Notes: generated from the sequence alone by a model not told the origin. A stretch of DNA of 64,000 nt from Diplosphaera chodatii (GCA_032358165.1 JAALGY010000015.1:744001-808000); one strand, 5' to 3'; counted from the first letter of the stretch, positions 33,124 to 46,250 are shown. Translations and numbers: made by a program.

Positions 33124-33745
33124 AAAGCTGAACCAAGTACAGGTGTAGGGCTGGGCTTAAGAATGCAGGAGAACAAAGGAATGCTGTGTCTGCAGGGCAC
33201 TTGTGGGGTGCGAGAATCAGAGTGGTTTGTGCTAATCAGGAGAGTGAGCTTCCATGCTAGTCCGGATACCGCACTCGCTTACTTGCCCTGAAAATCAATG
33301 GCAACACGGGCATCACTTTGCATCTGTCTGCAACGACCTGGCTGCTCCACTGAGAGGCATCAAGAAGTCCTGCCCGATGGTACGTCACAGATAATGTACA
33401 GTGTGTGAGACATGAGAGCTCCCGTCCATCATAGCGCACTCAGAAGCAATAGTAATGCCAGAGTGCAGCATCAAGAGCCACTCATCCCAGGCATAGCGCT
33501 GTTGGCCATGAACTCCCACAAACCACTGGCAGCTCATCAATGAATGTAGTGTCACACGCTGAATGGGGCACTCTCGTGTCGAACAATTTGGCCGCTGGGG
33601 CGACAGCGGCGCAGTGGCAAGCCAGCTGTCCCGACAGTGATGGTGCGCATATGGGGCCTCGTTTCGGTGGGGCTGCCTGTGGACAGGTGGCCGAATGACA
33701 AGGTGCCATCGGCAGCTGTGCGCCCGGTTCAACGGTGCCTCGGCT
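33124..33745. other. Tail-to-tail spacer, nothing recognised
   Basis: A 622-base gap holding two convergent 3' ends. I saw no exon, repeat or RNA gene in it. Confidence 0.35.
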
Positions 33746-35056
33746 TCACGACTTCACCCGCTTGCGGGCAGGCTGCTCGACCTCTCCGCTGTGGCGTGCC
33801 TCCCTGCCAGCAGCCTGCGAGTTGTCGCCGCCGCCGGCCCCAGGCGAGTGCTGCGTTCCAGTGCTGCCCGCGACGCCGCTCAGGCTGACCAGCACCTCGG
33901 CTGCGTAGGCGGCGCACCGCTCGCCGGCCAGCGACTTGTTGCCCAGCCCCCGCCGCGCCTCCATGTCCCCAATGTACCCCGCAACCTGCAGAGATATCAC
34001 ATAGATGAAGTAATGCATCTGCAGCACATATGGGTAGCGGCCCAAGTTTTGAATCCGCAGCCCAAGTTCCCTGCTCCACATGGTCAACCGCAGCGAGCGC
34101 ACACTGCTGTCGCACGCTGGCCGGGCCGACGTCACAGCCTCACCTCGTCAGCAGGCAGCCAGAAGGTGGAGCCGTCCTCTGGGAAGCGTATCACGACTGC
34201 ACCGGGGTGCGCTGGGTCCTTTCGCTTCACGACGGCGCGATAGAAGAGGTCCGGTACCTGCAGCAGCACCACCATTACATCAGCGTGCTGGGTGCTGCAT
34301 CCGCTGGGTTCCAGGAGCAGAGCTGGTTGTGCATCTGCGTGCGCGTTGGTCAAGACACACCTGGATGTCAAACACTGAGGCAGGTACGTCCACCTCGCGG
34401 CCTATGAGATCTGCATAGATGCCTCCTCGCCCTTTCTTCCTCCTGTGGCAGAAGCAAGGTGCAGGATGCTCAGCAACATTTGGCAGTGTCCAGCCACTGA
34501 CTGGTGCAGCTCAAAAAAGCAACCGCTAGATGGCACATCTGACTGCAAGCTCAAGCAGGCGCAGGTCCCTGTCGCGGCTTCACCTTCTGGAGCCCTTGCC
34601 AGGCTGCTGCACTGGCGGCGGGCTGCTGCCATTGGGGCCGTCGTCGGGCGGCGCCGCAGTTGTGCCCGAGTTGACGGGCGCCGGAGACGTCTCGCCGCCG
34701 TCCGGCAGGTCGCTGCCTGCGTCCGCCGTCAGGCCGTCGCTGTCGCAGGGCTGCACCGCCTCCTGCTCCTGCTGCTGCTGCGCTGCCTCCCCTGTCGCAT
34801 TTGTGCCCAGCTGGGCGTCACCACTGCGGGGCGTGCTCCTGCATACTGCGTCAGGCGGCACATCCGCCCCCTTGCGCGGGCTGGCGAGCTCCGCAGACAG
34901 GCTGGCCTGGGCTGACAGCAGGCTCAGCGCGTTGTCGCCCCAGCTGCCAAAAGGGTCCCCGAAATGCAGGCCCAGCCGCTGCGCCTTTCCAGAGCTGGGC
35001 TGCTGCTCTCTGCTAGGCGGCTGCCCACCCACTGCGGCACCGGACAGCCGTGCCAT
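33746..35056 (-). CDS. Probable Tudor-like nuclear protein, unknown function
   Basis: No named family recognised. The start at 35056 (MARLSGAAVGGQPPSREQQP) opens a disordered exon rich in Ser, Pro, Gly and Gln (EAAQQQQEQEAVQP) that ends PGKGSR with a clear donor. Exon 2 reads RGGIYADLIGREVDVPASVF then DIQ (near 34420-34365). Exon 3 (about 34260-34148) is a small beta-type module: VPDLFYRAVVKRKDPAHPGA then VVIRFPEDGSTFWLPADE. The last exon is GYIGDMEARRGLGNKSLAGE, then a hydrophobic helix (CAAYAAEVLVSLSGV), then a tail ending EQPARKRVKS, which looks like a nuclear localisation signal. The alternation of aromatic and acidic residues in exon 3 (FYRAVV, I-R-F-x-x-D-G, F-W-x-P) resembles Tudor/Agenet/PWWP readers. 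That is a resemblance, not a proven assignment. Confidence 0.6.
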
Positions 35057-36349
35057 GGCTGTCGAGCGTCAGCAGGGGCCTATTTGTGCGACCTGCATGC
35101 ACATGCAGCTGCCAGAGTCAAGGTCAAGTATTCAACCAGACATTATTGACGCTGCCGAGCAGCGTGCTTCGCACAGCGACAGCTGCCGACGACTACAACG
35201 AACGGGTGCACGCATCCATGAGTGGTTCCTGTCAGGGCTCCTAGCCTGCAGCAGGCTCCACTTGCAGGGCTGACGTTGTTAGGCCCGTTTACGAACAGGT
35301 CTTGCCTGCTGATGGAGCACGCTTGAAGCAGTGCAACCCGACTGTGGGGCACGACCGCCACAGAGAACGACTAAACTTGCAGACAAATCGAACGGCGGAC
35401 GGCTGTCGCTCGCACCACGCGGAGCAACACAAGCCGGGCTCGGTCTGCAGCTGCAAGAAACCACAATTGCACGCGAGCGCTGACAGACTGTCTCAACGCA
35501 GCTGTTGCAGCAGATTAGTGGTCAATAAGTCTGTTGTTATTGTCACAGCCGCGTGATAGACGCTTCTGTGTGACACTTTCAAAGCTTAGCAAGCGGCATG
35601 AGGCAGTTGCCAAGCAGCCAACAGTCCGCCCATTGATGGCCACCGAACGAGAGAACAGCAGGGCGCATTGACGACATTCAGCTATCAGCTACTTCCACAA
35701 CAAGCGCGTGCTCGGACCTGGTGCTACGCGCTGCGGCCCGGGCCAACTAGCGACAGCTGTGCAACGCCGACGTGGAGGTGATTGCCCGCCTCAGGCACTG
35801 CTGCGCCTTTCCTAGCGCATTATCTCCCAGAGGACCGCAAGGTTTTGGCGGCATGCGACGGGGCTGTTCAGTCGCGTGCGTAAAGCAACATGGTGTGACG
35901 TGAGGACAATGTTGCCTACACCTGCAGATGGAGATCCGACGTGCGAACGGGCGTATAAACCCTTTTGGAGGCAGGTTCTCCTACTGGAAGTTTCTGCTCC
36001 CATACATGCTCAGCATCGACTTGCAAGGTCGATCCACCATCATCACACACCAGAGCCATTCAAAACTTCCAGGATCGTCTGCTGCTGCTTACATGCATTC
36101 TTCCGATGCAGCCAACGCAGAGGCTGCTTGGGAATGGGAGTGTTGGACCCCACACTGTTGAAACTACAGGACCGTAATATTGCGGGTGCGAATGACTGCT
36201 TCATACCGGTACTACGTGCAATCAAAAGAGTTCGAAACATATGCGACGTAATTTAGGCATATGTAACCTTAGAGTTCAAGAATGTTTGGTGTTGAACCAT
36301 GGACTGCCGCCAGAATGCAGCAGTCTCGTCCTAGAGTGCGGTACTGATA
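35057..36349. other. 1.3 kb gene-free stretch
   Basis: Largest gap without a recognised gene. It should contain the promoter of the minus-strand Tudor-like gene and the 3' UTR of the aminopeptidase. Frames at 35876-36256 (+) have no domain and no splice support. No repeat was noted. Confidence 0.35.
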
Positions 36350-39300
36350 TTACTCCAACGACTTTGACGCGATCTCGTACACGTTCTCACTCAGGCCAGT
36401 TCCGTTGCTGTTGGCGTCAACAATGCGCAGCAGCTGCTCCTTCATTTGCTCCTGGCGCTCGGTGTTGAACTTCCGCCACTGCGTGAAGGCGCTCGTCATT
36501 CTCGCTGCTACTTGAGGGTTGATCTTGTCCACCTGCATCCAATTGGACAACACTCACACACCTCGTTGTTGCATAGCATGTGTTGAGCAGCTGAGATAGG
36601 CAATGACGGTAACTCGCAGGCTCAGAGCAACATGACACTATGTCGACTTGTGCGCACCTTCAAAATCGCATCGCCCATGAACTTGTAGCCGCTGCCATTG
36701 GCAGCATGGAAGTTCACGGGGCTGCGAGCGAAGCCCAGGAACAGGGAGTAGCAGCTGCAGGCAACACAGAGCAGCCTCTTGGATCGACTCAGCTATGCGG
36801 GAGGGGAATGACCTCAATGGACGCATTTGACGCTGAGACATGTACACATTTGCAAGGAGACATTCGGCCGCGTCACACAGACCACAGCGATGCAAAGAAG
36901 CTGAACCAGATCGTACTTGTTGGGGTTGTTGATGTTGAAGGCCGGATGGTCCTGCAGCGCGGTGACGGCCGTGACATTGCCGGGCACATTTGATCCCGCC
37001 TGAAGCCCCAGCCATTTCAGCACCACGAGGCTCTGCAGCGCAGCGAGACGCAGAGTGAGCACCACCACAGGGAGAAGAACACATGCGTGCATCAGCACGC
37101 GCAGGAGGACGGTGGAACATGAATGCAGTGCTTGCAGCTGCACATGCGGCCGTGCCTCGTCCTTCCACTCTTCGTAGAACTCGTTGAGCGCTGCCTCCCG
37201 CTCGTCGCCTGCATGCACCAGGCCATTAGTCGCGCTTGGCGCATATTTTATATGGTCACTTACAAGGTGCAACAAATTGACATGTACTCAGAATTGACAA
37301 CGCGTTTCACGCAACTCATGCAAGGTGCAGGGTGCAACCATATCAGAGTTGCCTCTTTGCATGTGGACCAGTCACACCTGGGGTGTCGGCCAGCGTGGCC
37401 AGCATGGCAATCTTGTCCGTCATGTTTGTGGCGCCTCGGAAGCGCTTCAGCACATCTGCTGTCACCGCACTGTCCTTCAGCATCGCCAAGTACATCAGCG
37501 CCTTGTTTTTGATGGACCTGCACGAGGATGTGCATGTCGGGGACACATACAGTACACCCAGAAGCCCAGACTGGCGGCTAGGCCGCACGCTGTGCGCATG
37601 GCAGCTGGAGTGCAGCTCTTGATCAGGCAGACCCCCTAAGCTGCCATGACAGGGTGCCGAGCCAAGTGACTGAGGAGGGCCTAGAGCTCACCGGCGCGCG
37701 GCGGATTTGAAGTCGGGTGAGTATTCGCCCTGCAGTTGCGCATCCTGAGCTGCAACGATTGCCTCCAGCTCGGGGCGCAGCTGTGATGCCACCTCCTTCA
37801 GGATTGCCTTGCGCACCTGTAAGTGTTCACACGAAGCAGCATGGTTTTGATTTGCAACATGGGGCCATTCGTGCACTGATCCCAGATGTTTGCTGCCAAC
37901 ACTGACGGTGTGCAACGTATGTGCAGCACTTGGGAGTGATGACATTGCAGGCTAGACAGAGGCCTTGCGCGCACCTCGTACAGCAGCAGTGGGTCTGCAT
38001 CCGCGATGCTGTCCACCAGCTCGTTGCTGGACGGCAGGGACACTGCAGCAGAGACGAAGGCGCCGTCCGCCGACGGGTCTGTGAGCACCGCACGGTACGC
38101 ATCCACCAGTGCGGGGGCCACGCCACCCACCTCCCTGATGCGGTCCTCCACGCTCCCATCCTGCAGGGGCACGATGCAAACTGGCTGCTGCATGCACATG
38201 TGGCGCACTTAGTCTTCAGACGCACATCCTACATGCAGATTATATAGGCAAAACAGCCAGGCGCGTTCCCTGCCGCGTCAGCAAGAAGCGCAGCACCGAC
38301 GCAGGCCCAGCACCTGTGACGACGCCGCTGCCATATACAGCACCAGCAGCATCTGGCTACCAAGACGCTGTGACGCCTCCCACCGCGAGAGCAGATCTGT
38401 GTCATTCGCCAGCAGGAACGTCAGGTCCTCTTCTGTCTGGCCTGACACCTGACAAACGGGCAGAAAGCTATGAGGTACTGTAGTTTTATACCCAGCGCCA
38501 GTTCTCAGTGGCTTGGCAGCAGGGTTACAGCTGTGTCGTTGGCATCAGGCTGCGTAGGTTTACTGGCTGATTGTGTGACTACCTCCATCTTGACAGGCGC
38601 GGAAAAGTTGCGCAGCAGCGATGGCACGGGCTTGGCTGGCACGCCCTCAAACACGAATTGCTTCTCCGCAGCATCTACCCGCAGCACTGTCGATGTGCCC
38701 AAATCCTTGCTCTCGCCCTGCACGACCACACTTCTTATGTCAGGGCCGGAACAGGTGCATGTCAACACAGTTGGTCCTGACAACATTTGTGTGTTGCGCA
38801 CTGATCGAAAGCCTCTGCATACAAACGTTCCCCACCTGCAGCCTGAGCTGCAGCTCCTTCCCGTCTGGGCCCAGCAATGCAACCGCCAGCGGGATGAGGA
38901 CCGGCTGCTTGCTCGACTGCCCGGGCGTCGGCGGCAGCGCCTGCTTCACGTCCAGTGTGAAGGTCTGCTTCCCCTTGTCGTAGCTCGACTCGACTGTGAG
39001 CGTTGGTGTGCCGGCCTGCTCGTACCACCTGCAGAGGCCAGGAGGGCAGGTGTGCAGCCATGTGAGGTTGAAGGGCAAATGCAGGGCAACATTGGGGAGC
39101 GAACATCCTCCTAGCTTTGTATACCCAGACCTTTTGGCAAAGTGACAGCGAGCTATCCCAGGCCATTGCAATACAGTTGCAGGCTCACCGGCTCATGAGG
39201 GATAGATCCTCGCCATTTGCATCCGCCATGGCTGCCAGGAAATCATCACATGTGACCGCGCTGCCGTCATGTCGCTCAAAGTACAGGTCCAGCCCCTGCG

Positions 39301-42300
39301 GTGAACCCGAAAAACACTTGCCAAACTCGCGCATAGCAACAGCCCAGACACGGTGCTGTGCCGCACCACCGCTAGGTAAGTGATGGGCCGAGATGCAGAC
39401 AGCCAGGGCATTCAAACAGGTGTAATGGTGAATAGCACGGCGTGCTTACAACCAATTGCACAGCAATACATCATGGTCAAGACATTGATGCAGATGAGGC
39501 TTGAGAGATGGAGGTCAGCTCTCTTCCCTGCACGCCCACAATCGGGTACCTTGCGGAAGCCGGCCTTGCCGAGCAGCGTCTGGTAGATGCGCACGACCTC
39601 GGCGCCCTTCTCATACACGGTCAGCGTGTAGAAGTTGTCCATCTTCAGGTAGCTGTCCGGGCGGATGGGGTGCGCCATTGGGCCGCCGTCCTCGGCAAAC
39701 TGGCTCGCACGCAGCATGGCGACGTCATGGATGCGCTTGACAGCACGCGACGTCTGGCTGGCCGTGAACTCCTACAGACGCGCTGTCCAGCTTCGTCAGA
39801 CCAATACCACTCATACTGTGCCAGCATGCAGCAGCGATACTCCCACTGGTCGCAACTGATCATCGAAGAGCACCTGGTCCCTGAAGACCGTGAGGCCCTC
39901 CTTCAGTGTCAGCTGGAACCAGTCGCGGCATGTCACACGGTTGCCCGTCCAGTTGTGGAAGCTGCGGGCAGCACCAGGGTTGCAGTTGGGTTCAGCCCAG
40001 CCTCACCTTGGCACAGCATGTATTGGCTCGATACATCAGGTTGCTGTTGCACTTTGTGTCAAAGTTGGCATCTTGTATTTGAGGCAAAGACACAGCTGAC
40101 AGCCGGGACCGCACTATTCATGTCCAACGACACCCTCGATCCGCTCGTAGTCCATGTCTGTTGCCGTCTCAGGTGACGCCAACACCAGCCTGAGGCTCCG
40201 ACAAACAGCATTCAGTTGCAGAGCACCAACCCGCTCCACATCAACAAGATGACCTGCAAAACCTAGCACGTCGCAGTGCATGGTCTGTTGCTGACTGATG
40301 CACCTCGAGTTGAAGATGTTGAGGCTCTTGTTCTCCATGGCGCCCATATTGAAGTCGTCAACCTGCGCAAGAAGGAAGAATATCAGACATGCTGTCTAGG
40401 TGCAGCATTGCAGCACATGTGCTACATTCGCCATGCACGCATAGCTTAACACAAGCTCACCGCCACAATGTTGAACAGGTCCAGGTCGTATTCAAGACCA
40501 AATGTCTCCTCGTCCCACCTGCAGACATGACCGAAGACTGCGTCAGGCAACATCTGTGCATGCAGGACGCTGAGTCACACGACAAGCAGTATCAGGATGG
40601 CACTGACAGTGATGCAAGGCAGCAGCAGCGTCCAATCAAAGCGCACTTCATGGCCTCCTTCAGTGAGCGCATGGCCCAGTGGACCTTGCCGATGTTGCGG
40701 TCCTGCACATACAGTGCCAGATCCACCTGTGCAGGCCCACACAAGGAGGTCACATTGTGTCCATGGTTGCACCACGTCATTGCCTGGTGCCGCTGGGCGA
40801 CAACGCAATGCGGCAGATGCATCGTGGGGGAGTGCTCACCTTGCGCCCGGACATGGTGGTGAACTCGTCGCGGTGAACGGCCAGGCTGCCAGCCACCAGG
40901 GCGAACAGGTAGCATGGCTTCAGGAACGGGTCCTCCCACACCGCAAAGTGCCTGCAAACATGAGGAGTTGAGCAGACAGCATTCGCCGTGACATGCAGTC
41001 GGATGCACACTAATGGGAATGCAAGGACTGCAAGCATGTGGCTATGCAGAGTCTTGGTTGCAGGTGCAGATGCCGGGACCAGTCTACGCACTTGCTGCTG
41101 TCCATGTCGCCGGATTCGATAAGATTGCCATTGCTGAGCAGCACCGGGTACTTCTCCTTGTCGGCCTCAATGCGCGTCGTCATCTTGGACAGCACATCCG
41201 GGCGGTCATAGTAGAAGGTGATGCCGCGGAAGCCCTCTGCCTCGCACTGTGTGCAGAAGTTGCCTGCAGAAGAAGGGCAGTGTACCCTATCGTATGGTGC
41301 ATGAATACTGATATCGGTCACAGGAATCACAGGAACAAGGGATGTGGAACCTGTGATGCACAGCACTGTATGCTGCAGGCTTGCAGCACCCTCACCACTG
41401 GACTTGTACAGCCCCTCAAGGCTGGTGTTCTCCTGTGGCTTGAGCTCCGTCTCGATCTCGACCTGCAACAGCGCCGCCGTTGATATGCAATGCAGAAGAG
41501 ATTGGGGGCCTTGGAGCATGTCACGCTGCTTGAAGCTTGATGCGCAGACGCAATACAGCACAGTGCATGCATGTCCACCTGGAAGGAGCCAGACGGCGGC
41601 GAAGGGATGGTCAGGCTGTCCGGGGCCAGCTTGTAGTCGCCCTCTGACAGCGCCTTGCCGCCCACCTTGACGGACACCAGCTTCACATCCTTGCGCCCTG
41701 CAGTGCATGCATGGGGTGGCGTGAGTAGCGCTGCCGCAGCCGTGCTGCAGGGCTTCAGAGCATGGTCAGTTTGTGTGCAACATGGTGGCACAGCCCAGCC
41801 GCACATCCCCACCGTTCAGGAAGATCTCGGGCGGCGATGAGCCCTCGTAAGCCGGTGCAAAGTCCAGGACCGAGCGCACGTGCGATGATTCCTCGTCCAG
41901 CAGGAAGGTCAGATGCACCTGCGATGGCGGCAGCACATGAATGGCCATCAGGCCTGACAGCTGGATGTGCGAGCTTACAGGCCAAGTGCCTGTGGGCATC
42001 CAGGCAGCTTGCTGACATGTCGCGGTGTTGGGGAGAAGCCGGCTGAGCACCCACCTGATCCACCTTGTACGGCACGGGCTTGTAGTCCTTGCGGTACTTC
42101 GGCGTTGGGTTTGCTCCGGGTGTTGCCATATCGACCTGAGATCGCATGCCAGAGTCTTGGAGCGTAACATCCTTGGAGATATGTGAATGCGCATCTTCTT
42201 CACTTTCTGACCCCAAGGTATTATTCATAACACTGCTCGCGACCATGTCCCACCTTCTCCATCTGCACCGGTGGCTCAGGCGCGGTTACTGATGCCGACA

Positions 42301-42301
42301 T
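36350..42301 (-). CDS. M1-family zinc aminopeptidase (PepN / plant MPA1 type)
   Basis: Puromycin-sensitive-type metallo-aminopeptidase that trims N-terminal residues from peptides. About 20 exons. The start at 42301 reads [16 protein letters not shown]. Then come [18 protein letters not shown] (42100), [13 protein letters not shown] with [20 protein letters not shown] (41430-41190), [11 protein letters not shown] (41130) and [20 protein letters not shown] (40940). The substrate loop is [13 protein letters not shown] (40340). [20 protein letters not shown] then VGHE (40190-40115) splices to [18 protein letters not shown] (about 39963-39900), so the zinc motif H-E-x-x-H spans an intron. [20 protein letters not shown] and [20 protein letters not shown] (39690-39560), [20 protein letters not shown] (39290) and [20 protein letters not shown] follow. 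The C-terminus, [19 protein letters not shown] to [13 protein letters not shown], closes at 36350. The domain set is complete and typical. A transit peptide is not evident with this start. Confidence 0.95.
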
Positions 42302-43111
42302 GGCAATGCTCGCACGCTGCCGTTGAAACGTCCACCTGTTCGGCAACCCCCGCGGCGCAGCAACAGGTACTGCACGCGGAACGGCGTGTCAGATGCTCGC
42401 GATGCCGTCAACAAGGCAGCAGCATGCGTGCATGCATGACATGCATGTGACGAACTGGCTCTGCACCCGCTGCAGGTGCATCATACACTAGCTCTCATAC
42501 ACAATTATGTGATACACATTGGCATGTAAGCAGAGGAAGGCAGATTGTTTGCACCCCGGCTGTGCACAGGTGAGGCCACACGCGCGCCGCAGCGCCACAG
42601 CAGCTGAGATGTAGCTCCCCTTATGCGGGTAAGTCTTTGCATTTGTTCCTTCGAAACCCTCGATGCAGTACGCTGTATGTCGCCTCTGCACCTTACACCA
42701 AAGCAAGGCTTCCTGACACCCGCCCTCCAGCGGCAGCTGCTGGAAGTCGAAGGACAGCGGTGGTCCGCATTGTGCACACAGACGACGGGCCAGCCGAGCT
42801 CCGGGCTGTGTCGAAGTGGTGCTGATGAACGCTGACAGCGCTGCTAGTGCATGGTGTCAGGCCCCGAAGACGTACGGCCGACAGGTTGTCACTTCTTGTC
42901 GCCTGGAAGAAGTTGAACACAATTGATCACCTTTGATTGACGTCCGTGCCGTCCAGAAAAGCTGGTGCCAAGGGTTGAGAGTTACTCAGAGGATGTCAAA
43001 ATCGTTGTGATGTGCTGTGCATAATCTCCCGCAGTTTTGCGGGCTGGGCAGTCAGCCTGCTGACACCAAGGTTCGAACCCAACAAGCGTTCGCTGATCGC
43101 ACAACAGCGCG
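42302..43111. promoter_or_regulatory. Divergent upstream region of aminopeptidase and TLC genes
   Basis: An 810-base head-to-head region. It may also contain a 5' extension of the aminopeptidase, whose plastid-targeted homologues have transit peptides. A GGTTCGAACCC at 43070-43080 looks like a tRNA B box but has no tRNA around it. Nothing else was recognised. Confidence 0.35.
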
Positions 43112-44672
43112 ATGGCGCTGCAGTTCAGTCTCACAGCAATCGTCGCTGGTGAGTCGCCTTCGCAGTGTGCCGGTATTATACATTGTCAGCACGGTGAGGC
43201 CTGCGCAGGTATATACCCTGGTCGGGGCGGGGCGCGCATGCCTAGCTGATCAGCTTTGTCGTTATGCTGGCGCAGCGGTGATGACCACAATATCATGCGG
43301 CGCTGTCTACAAGCTGTCGGCGGTCGCCTGCCCACGCATATGGCCTCGGAGCTATGCCAAGCTGAAGGCGCCGCAGCAGCGGGACTGGGACAGCAGGTGC
43401 TTGCTGTGTACGATGTGCCCTGCTGTATTGCATGTCCCAACGCTGTACGTCCACCAGGCGTGATGCTCTCCTCTCAGGGTGCCCTCTACCATTCATGCGA
43501 TTGCCATCACTGCGGCGACGGCATACACGCTCAGCATGACATCCGTGTTTCAGCACAGCCGCCTGGACAAGGTGTCTAGATCGCTTGACCCTGATGTCCT
43601 GCTGACCGCATCACTGGCAAGCTCAGCATCAGGGCATTGAATTCCCAAGCATCGTGCCTACCACACGGCAGTGCTTAACGTAGGCGGGCGAGAGCATCAT
43701 GCTGGCGCATTCAGATGTTACTGAGGCAGCGCTGGGCATGTCGCTGGGGTACTTTCTCACAGACATCGCCGTGATCATCTACCACTTCCCAGACATGGTG
43801 CGGCTCACGGTGTTATGGCGTGCGATGCTCCCCTGGGGTTGTTCTCAGCGGTAGTTGCTCACCTGCACCTGCACCTGCATCAAGGCGGCTGTTGGATGTG
43901 CTGGTGCAGGGCGGGTATGACATGATTGCTCATCACATTGCGGCGACGCTGTCGATATGGCTTGCCATCACCAGCCGCCAGGGCCACTTCTATGTCTTGG
44001 CGATGCTCGCCACAGAGGTCACCACACCGTTCGTCAACTTGCGGTGGCACCTCGATGTGGCGGTACGCGCAACCCTGCGCTGCTTGACTGTGTCCGTGCT
44101 CCTGACACGTCATCAGTTCATTGCTCCAAGGGTCTGTCCGTGTGTTACGACTCACACCTGGTGATGTACACTGGCTGCAGGGCCTGAAGACGTCAAGGTT
44201 GTACCTGCTGAACGGCGTCGCAGTGTTTGTGATCTGGTTGGTTGGCCGCCTGCTGTGGCAGCTGTACATATTTCACCACCTGGTGCGGCATCGTGCCGAG
44301 GTGCCGCTGCTGACAGCGGCGGCGCAGGTGCTGGTCGTGGCCGTGCCACCGGCACTGTTCTCGCTAAACCTCTGGTGAGCCCCCTGGCGCCGGCAAGGCA
44401 CAGCACCAACATTGCCGGAAACCTGCCCACTGCAATGAATGTCGGTCTTGCTTTGGGACGCATTGTCATCTGGGTTCGTCTCTGGTGGTGACAACGCCAG
44501 TCAATCGAACAGGTGGTTCTCAAAGATTGTGCGCGGCGTGCTCAAGCTGCTGCGCGGCCAACAACCGGAGCTGCAAGTGCGCATGGCTATGTGGGCCACC
44601 TGTGCAACGCTGCAGCAAGGACTTAGACGTCAATCAATGATTGATAGGTCCACTTCAGTAAGCAGTACGTGA
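43112..44672 (+). CDS. TLC domain multipass membrane protein (TMEM56/TLCD4-like)
   Basis: TRAM-LAG1-CLN8 (TLC) domain protein of the ER or another endomembrane, from a family linked to lipid synthesis and sensing. The start at 43112 is MALQFSLTAIVA, then AVMTTISCGAVYKLSAVACP and PRSYAKLKAPQQRDWDSR (43268-43397). The TLC core follows: VPSTIHAIAITAATAYTLSM (43480), MLAHSDVTEAALGMSLGYFL then TDIAVIIYHFPDM (43700-43797), GGYDMIAHHIAATLSIWLAI (43912) with the conserved H-H, and MLATEVTTPFVNLRWHL (44010). Then come RLYLLNGVAVFVIWLVGRLL (44190) and VPPALFSLNLWWFSKIVRG (joined across 44375/44512). The stop is at 44670. The Y-x-x-H-H and S-T-P/T-P-F-x-N motifs fit TMEM56-type proteins better than ceramide synthases. 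Whether it is an enzyme is unknown. Confidence 0.87.
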
Positions 44673-45216
44673 TATGCTCACACTTGTATCCGGCATGCAG
44701 ACGAAGACGATACCTCGTGCGCCCATGGTCCACCAGCAGAATGGCGTGACCAGCCGCAACAGCAAGCTGCGCAATGGCGAGTTGCATGTTGATGCGGCAG
44801 ATAGCCGGATGCGGGCCAAGCTTGCATAGGAGGTTGTTTCGTACAGGCACTCAGCCTTCTGCTGGGTCCATGTGTTTTGTATCATAGGGGTGTTCCACGT
44901 TGCTTTCTTCGTCTAGACCAAGGTTAGAGGTGGTCGCATCTTCCAGGAGCATCAGGTTTCAGCATGAGGAACAATTCATTGTGTACGAAATTGCAGTCCA
45001 CAAATATGCCCTGACCCTCTCACGCCCAGTACGTCCTCTCAGCCATGTGCACCTGATGGTTGTTGCAAGCAGTGCAGCAGATCACGAGCAGCCTGCCAAG
45101 TGTTGCAGTTTGCAGATGCCTCGTCCTCCCCACTGATTTGCAGGGGCATACCGTTGTCATTGGGGAGGACGACCGCAGACAGCTTATGGTTCGTTAACAT
45201 CACCCTTCAGTAAACA
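44673..45216. other. Tail-to-tail spacer, nothing recognised
   Basis: A 544-base gap between convergent TLC and dolichyldiphosphatase genes. No exon, repeat or RNA gene was seen. Confidence 0.35.
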
Positions 45217-46250
45217 CTAGTCGCTGTGTTGGTGATGATGTGCGCCAGTCAAGGTGTGTACCACACGCTGCAGCGTTCCACGTATCCAGCCTCGCTCAAC
45301 AACCCACCTCCACACAATCGCAGTCGCAACCCCGGCTGTGAGGCCTGAGTCAAAGCAGCAGATTGAGACTCAGTGCCCATGATTGTGTTGACAGGTAGCC
45401 ATCCTGCACCCAAACCCTGTGCTCAGATTTGCTACCTGCGCAGACTTGGAAGCCATCGTGGTAGCCCAGATAGATGCGAGACCATCCCACCGCCGCCACG
45501 CACGCTGTCAGGACCATGAACTCCAGGGCATCCACCCTGGAGCTGCCTGGGTGCCGCTGATGCCGACCAGCCCTCATCTGCGAAGTGCAGGGTGCAGGTG
45601 CTGCCGCCTCATCAATGCAGTCATTTTAGAATGCTGCTCAGGCTGCAATGCGTCTGATATGATTCAGCACCTGTAGCACCATGCTGGCCCAAGCAAAAGC
45701 CATGATCTGGCTGTGCGTGGACGGCATGCCTGCAGCAGCATGTTGCTCAATCGAGCGAGCATAACCATCGATGACAGTGTTGCGCTGGTCAGGGATCACA
45801 ACATCACGGCATGTTGCACACACACACCCACCAAGGTCACCACACAAGCCCAGCGCCTCGCAGGTAGCAGCAGGCCGCTCGATCTTGACAAGCCGCTTGA
45901 GGAGCTTGCTGAGCACTGCATCATAACAGACGCATACTGTCAGCATCACAGTGTGCGTGGCAGTGTGCCAGCCACACTGGGCATGTGGTACTCTGAGATG
46001 GCGCTCACAGGCAGGTACGCACCTGCGTTGCCGCCCACGCCCAGAAACTCCTCCAGCTGGTCCCAGCTGCGCTCGTGATACAGCAAGGCCCCACGAAAGA
46101 ACACATGAAAGGCCGGCATCAGGGACACGTATGCCAGCGCGGCGCCCAGCCAGTCCCCCTCCCTGCGGTTGCATGCGCGGCCTGCGGTGAGCACTTGGCA
46201 CCACAGAACCAAGCGGCTGTAATGCCCAGTTAGTCTGGCCGTACGCAAAT
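45217..46250 (-). CDS. DOLPP1: Dolichyldiphosphatase (PAP2 superfamily, DOLPP1-like)
   Basis: ER enzyme that hydrolyses dolichyl diphosphate so the carrier can be reused in N-glycosylation. All three PAP2 motifs are present in separate exons. K-x6-R-P is in LLKRLVKIERPA (near 45880), P-S-x-H is in GMPSTHSQIMAFAWAS (near 45715), and S-R-x5-H is in AVGWSRIYLGYHDGFQV (near 45470). The H-x-x-x-Q version of motif 3 and the GMPS-x-H-S-Q wording are typical of DOLPP1, not lipid phosphate phosphatases. The N-terminal exon is GDWLGAALAYVSLMPAFHVF and WDQLEEFLGVGGNA (46165-46020). The last exon, GLTAGVATAIVWRWVVERGW, ends with a His-rich HHHQHSD at 45217. The start codon is not settled; an ATG near 46249 is possible but the splice into GDWLG is unclear. 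Confidence 0.85.

Noticed and set aside
43070..43080. GGTTCGAACCC, a perfect tRNA B-box-like palindrome
   Set aside because: No A box at the right distance and no acceptor or anticodon stem can be drawn; it lies just before the TLC start codon.
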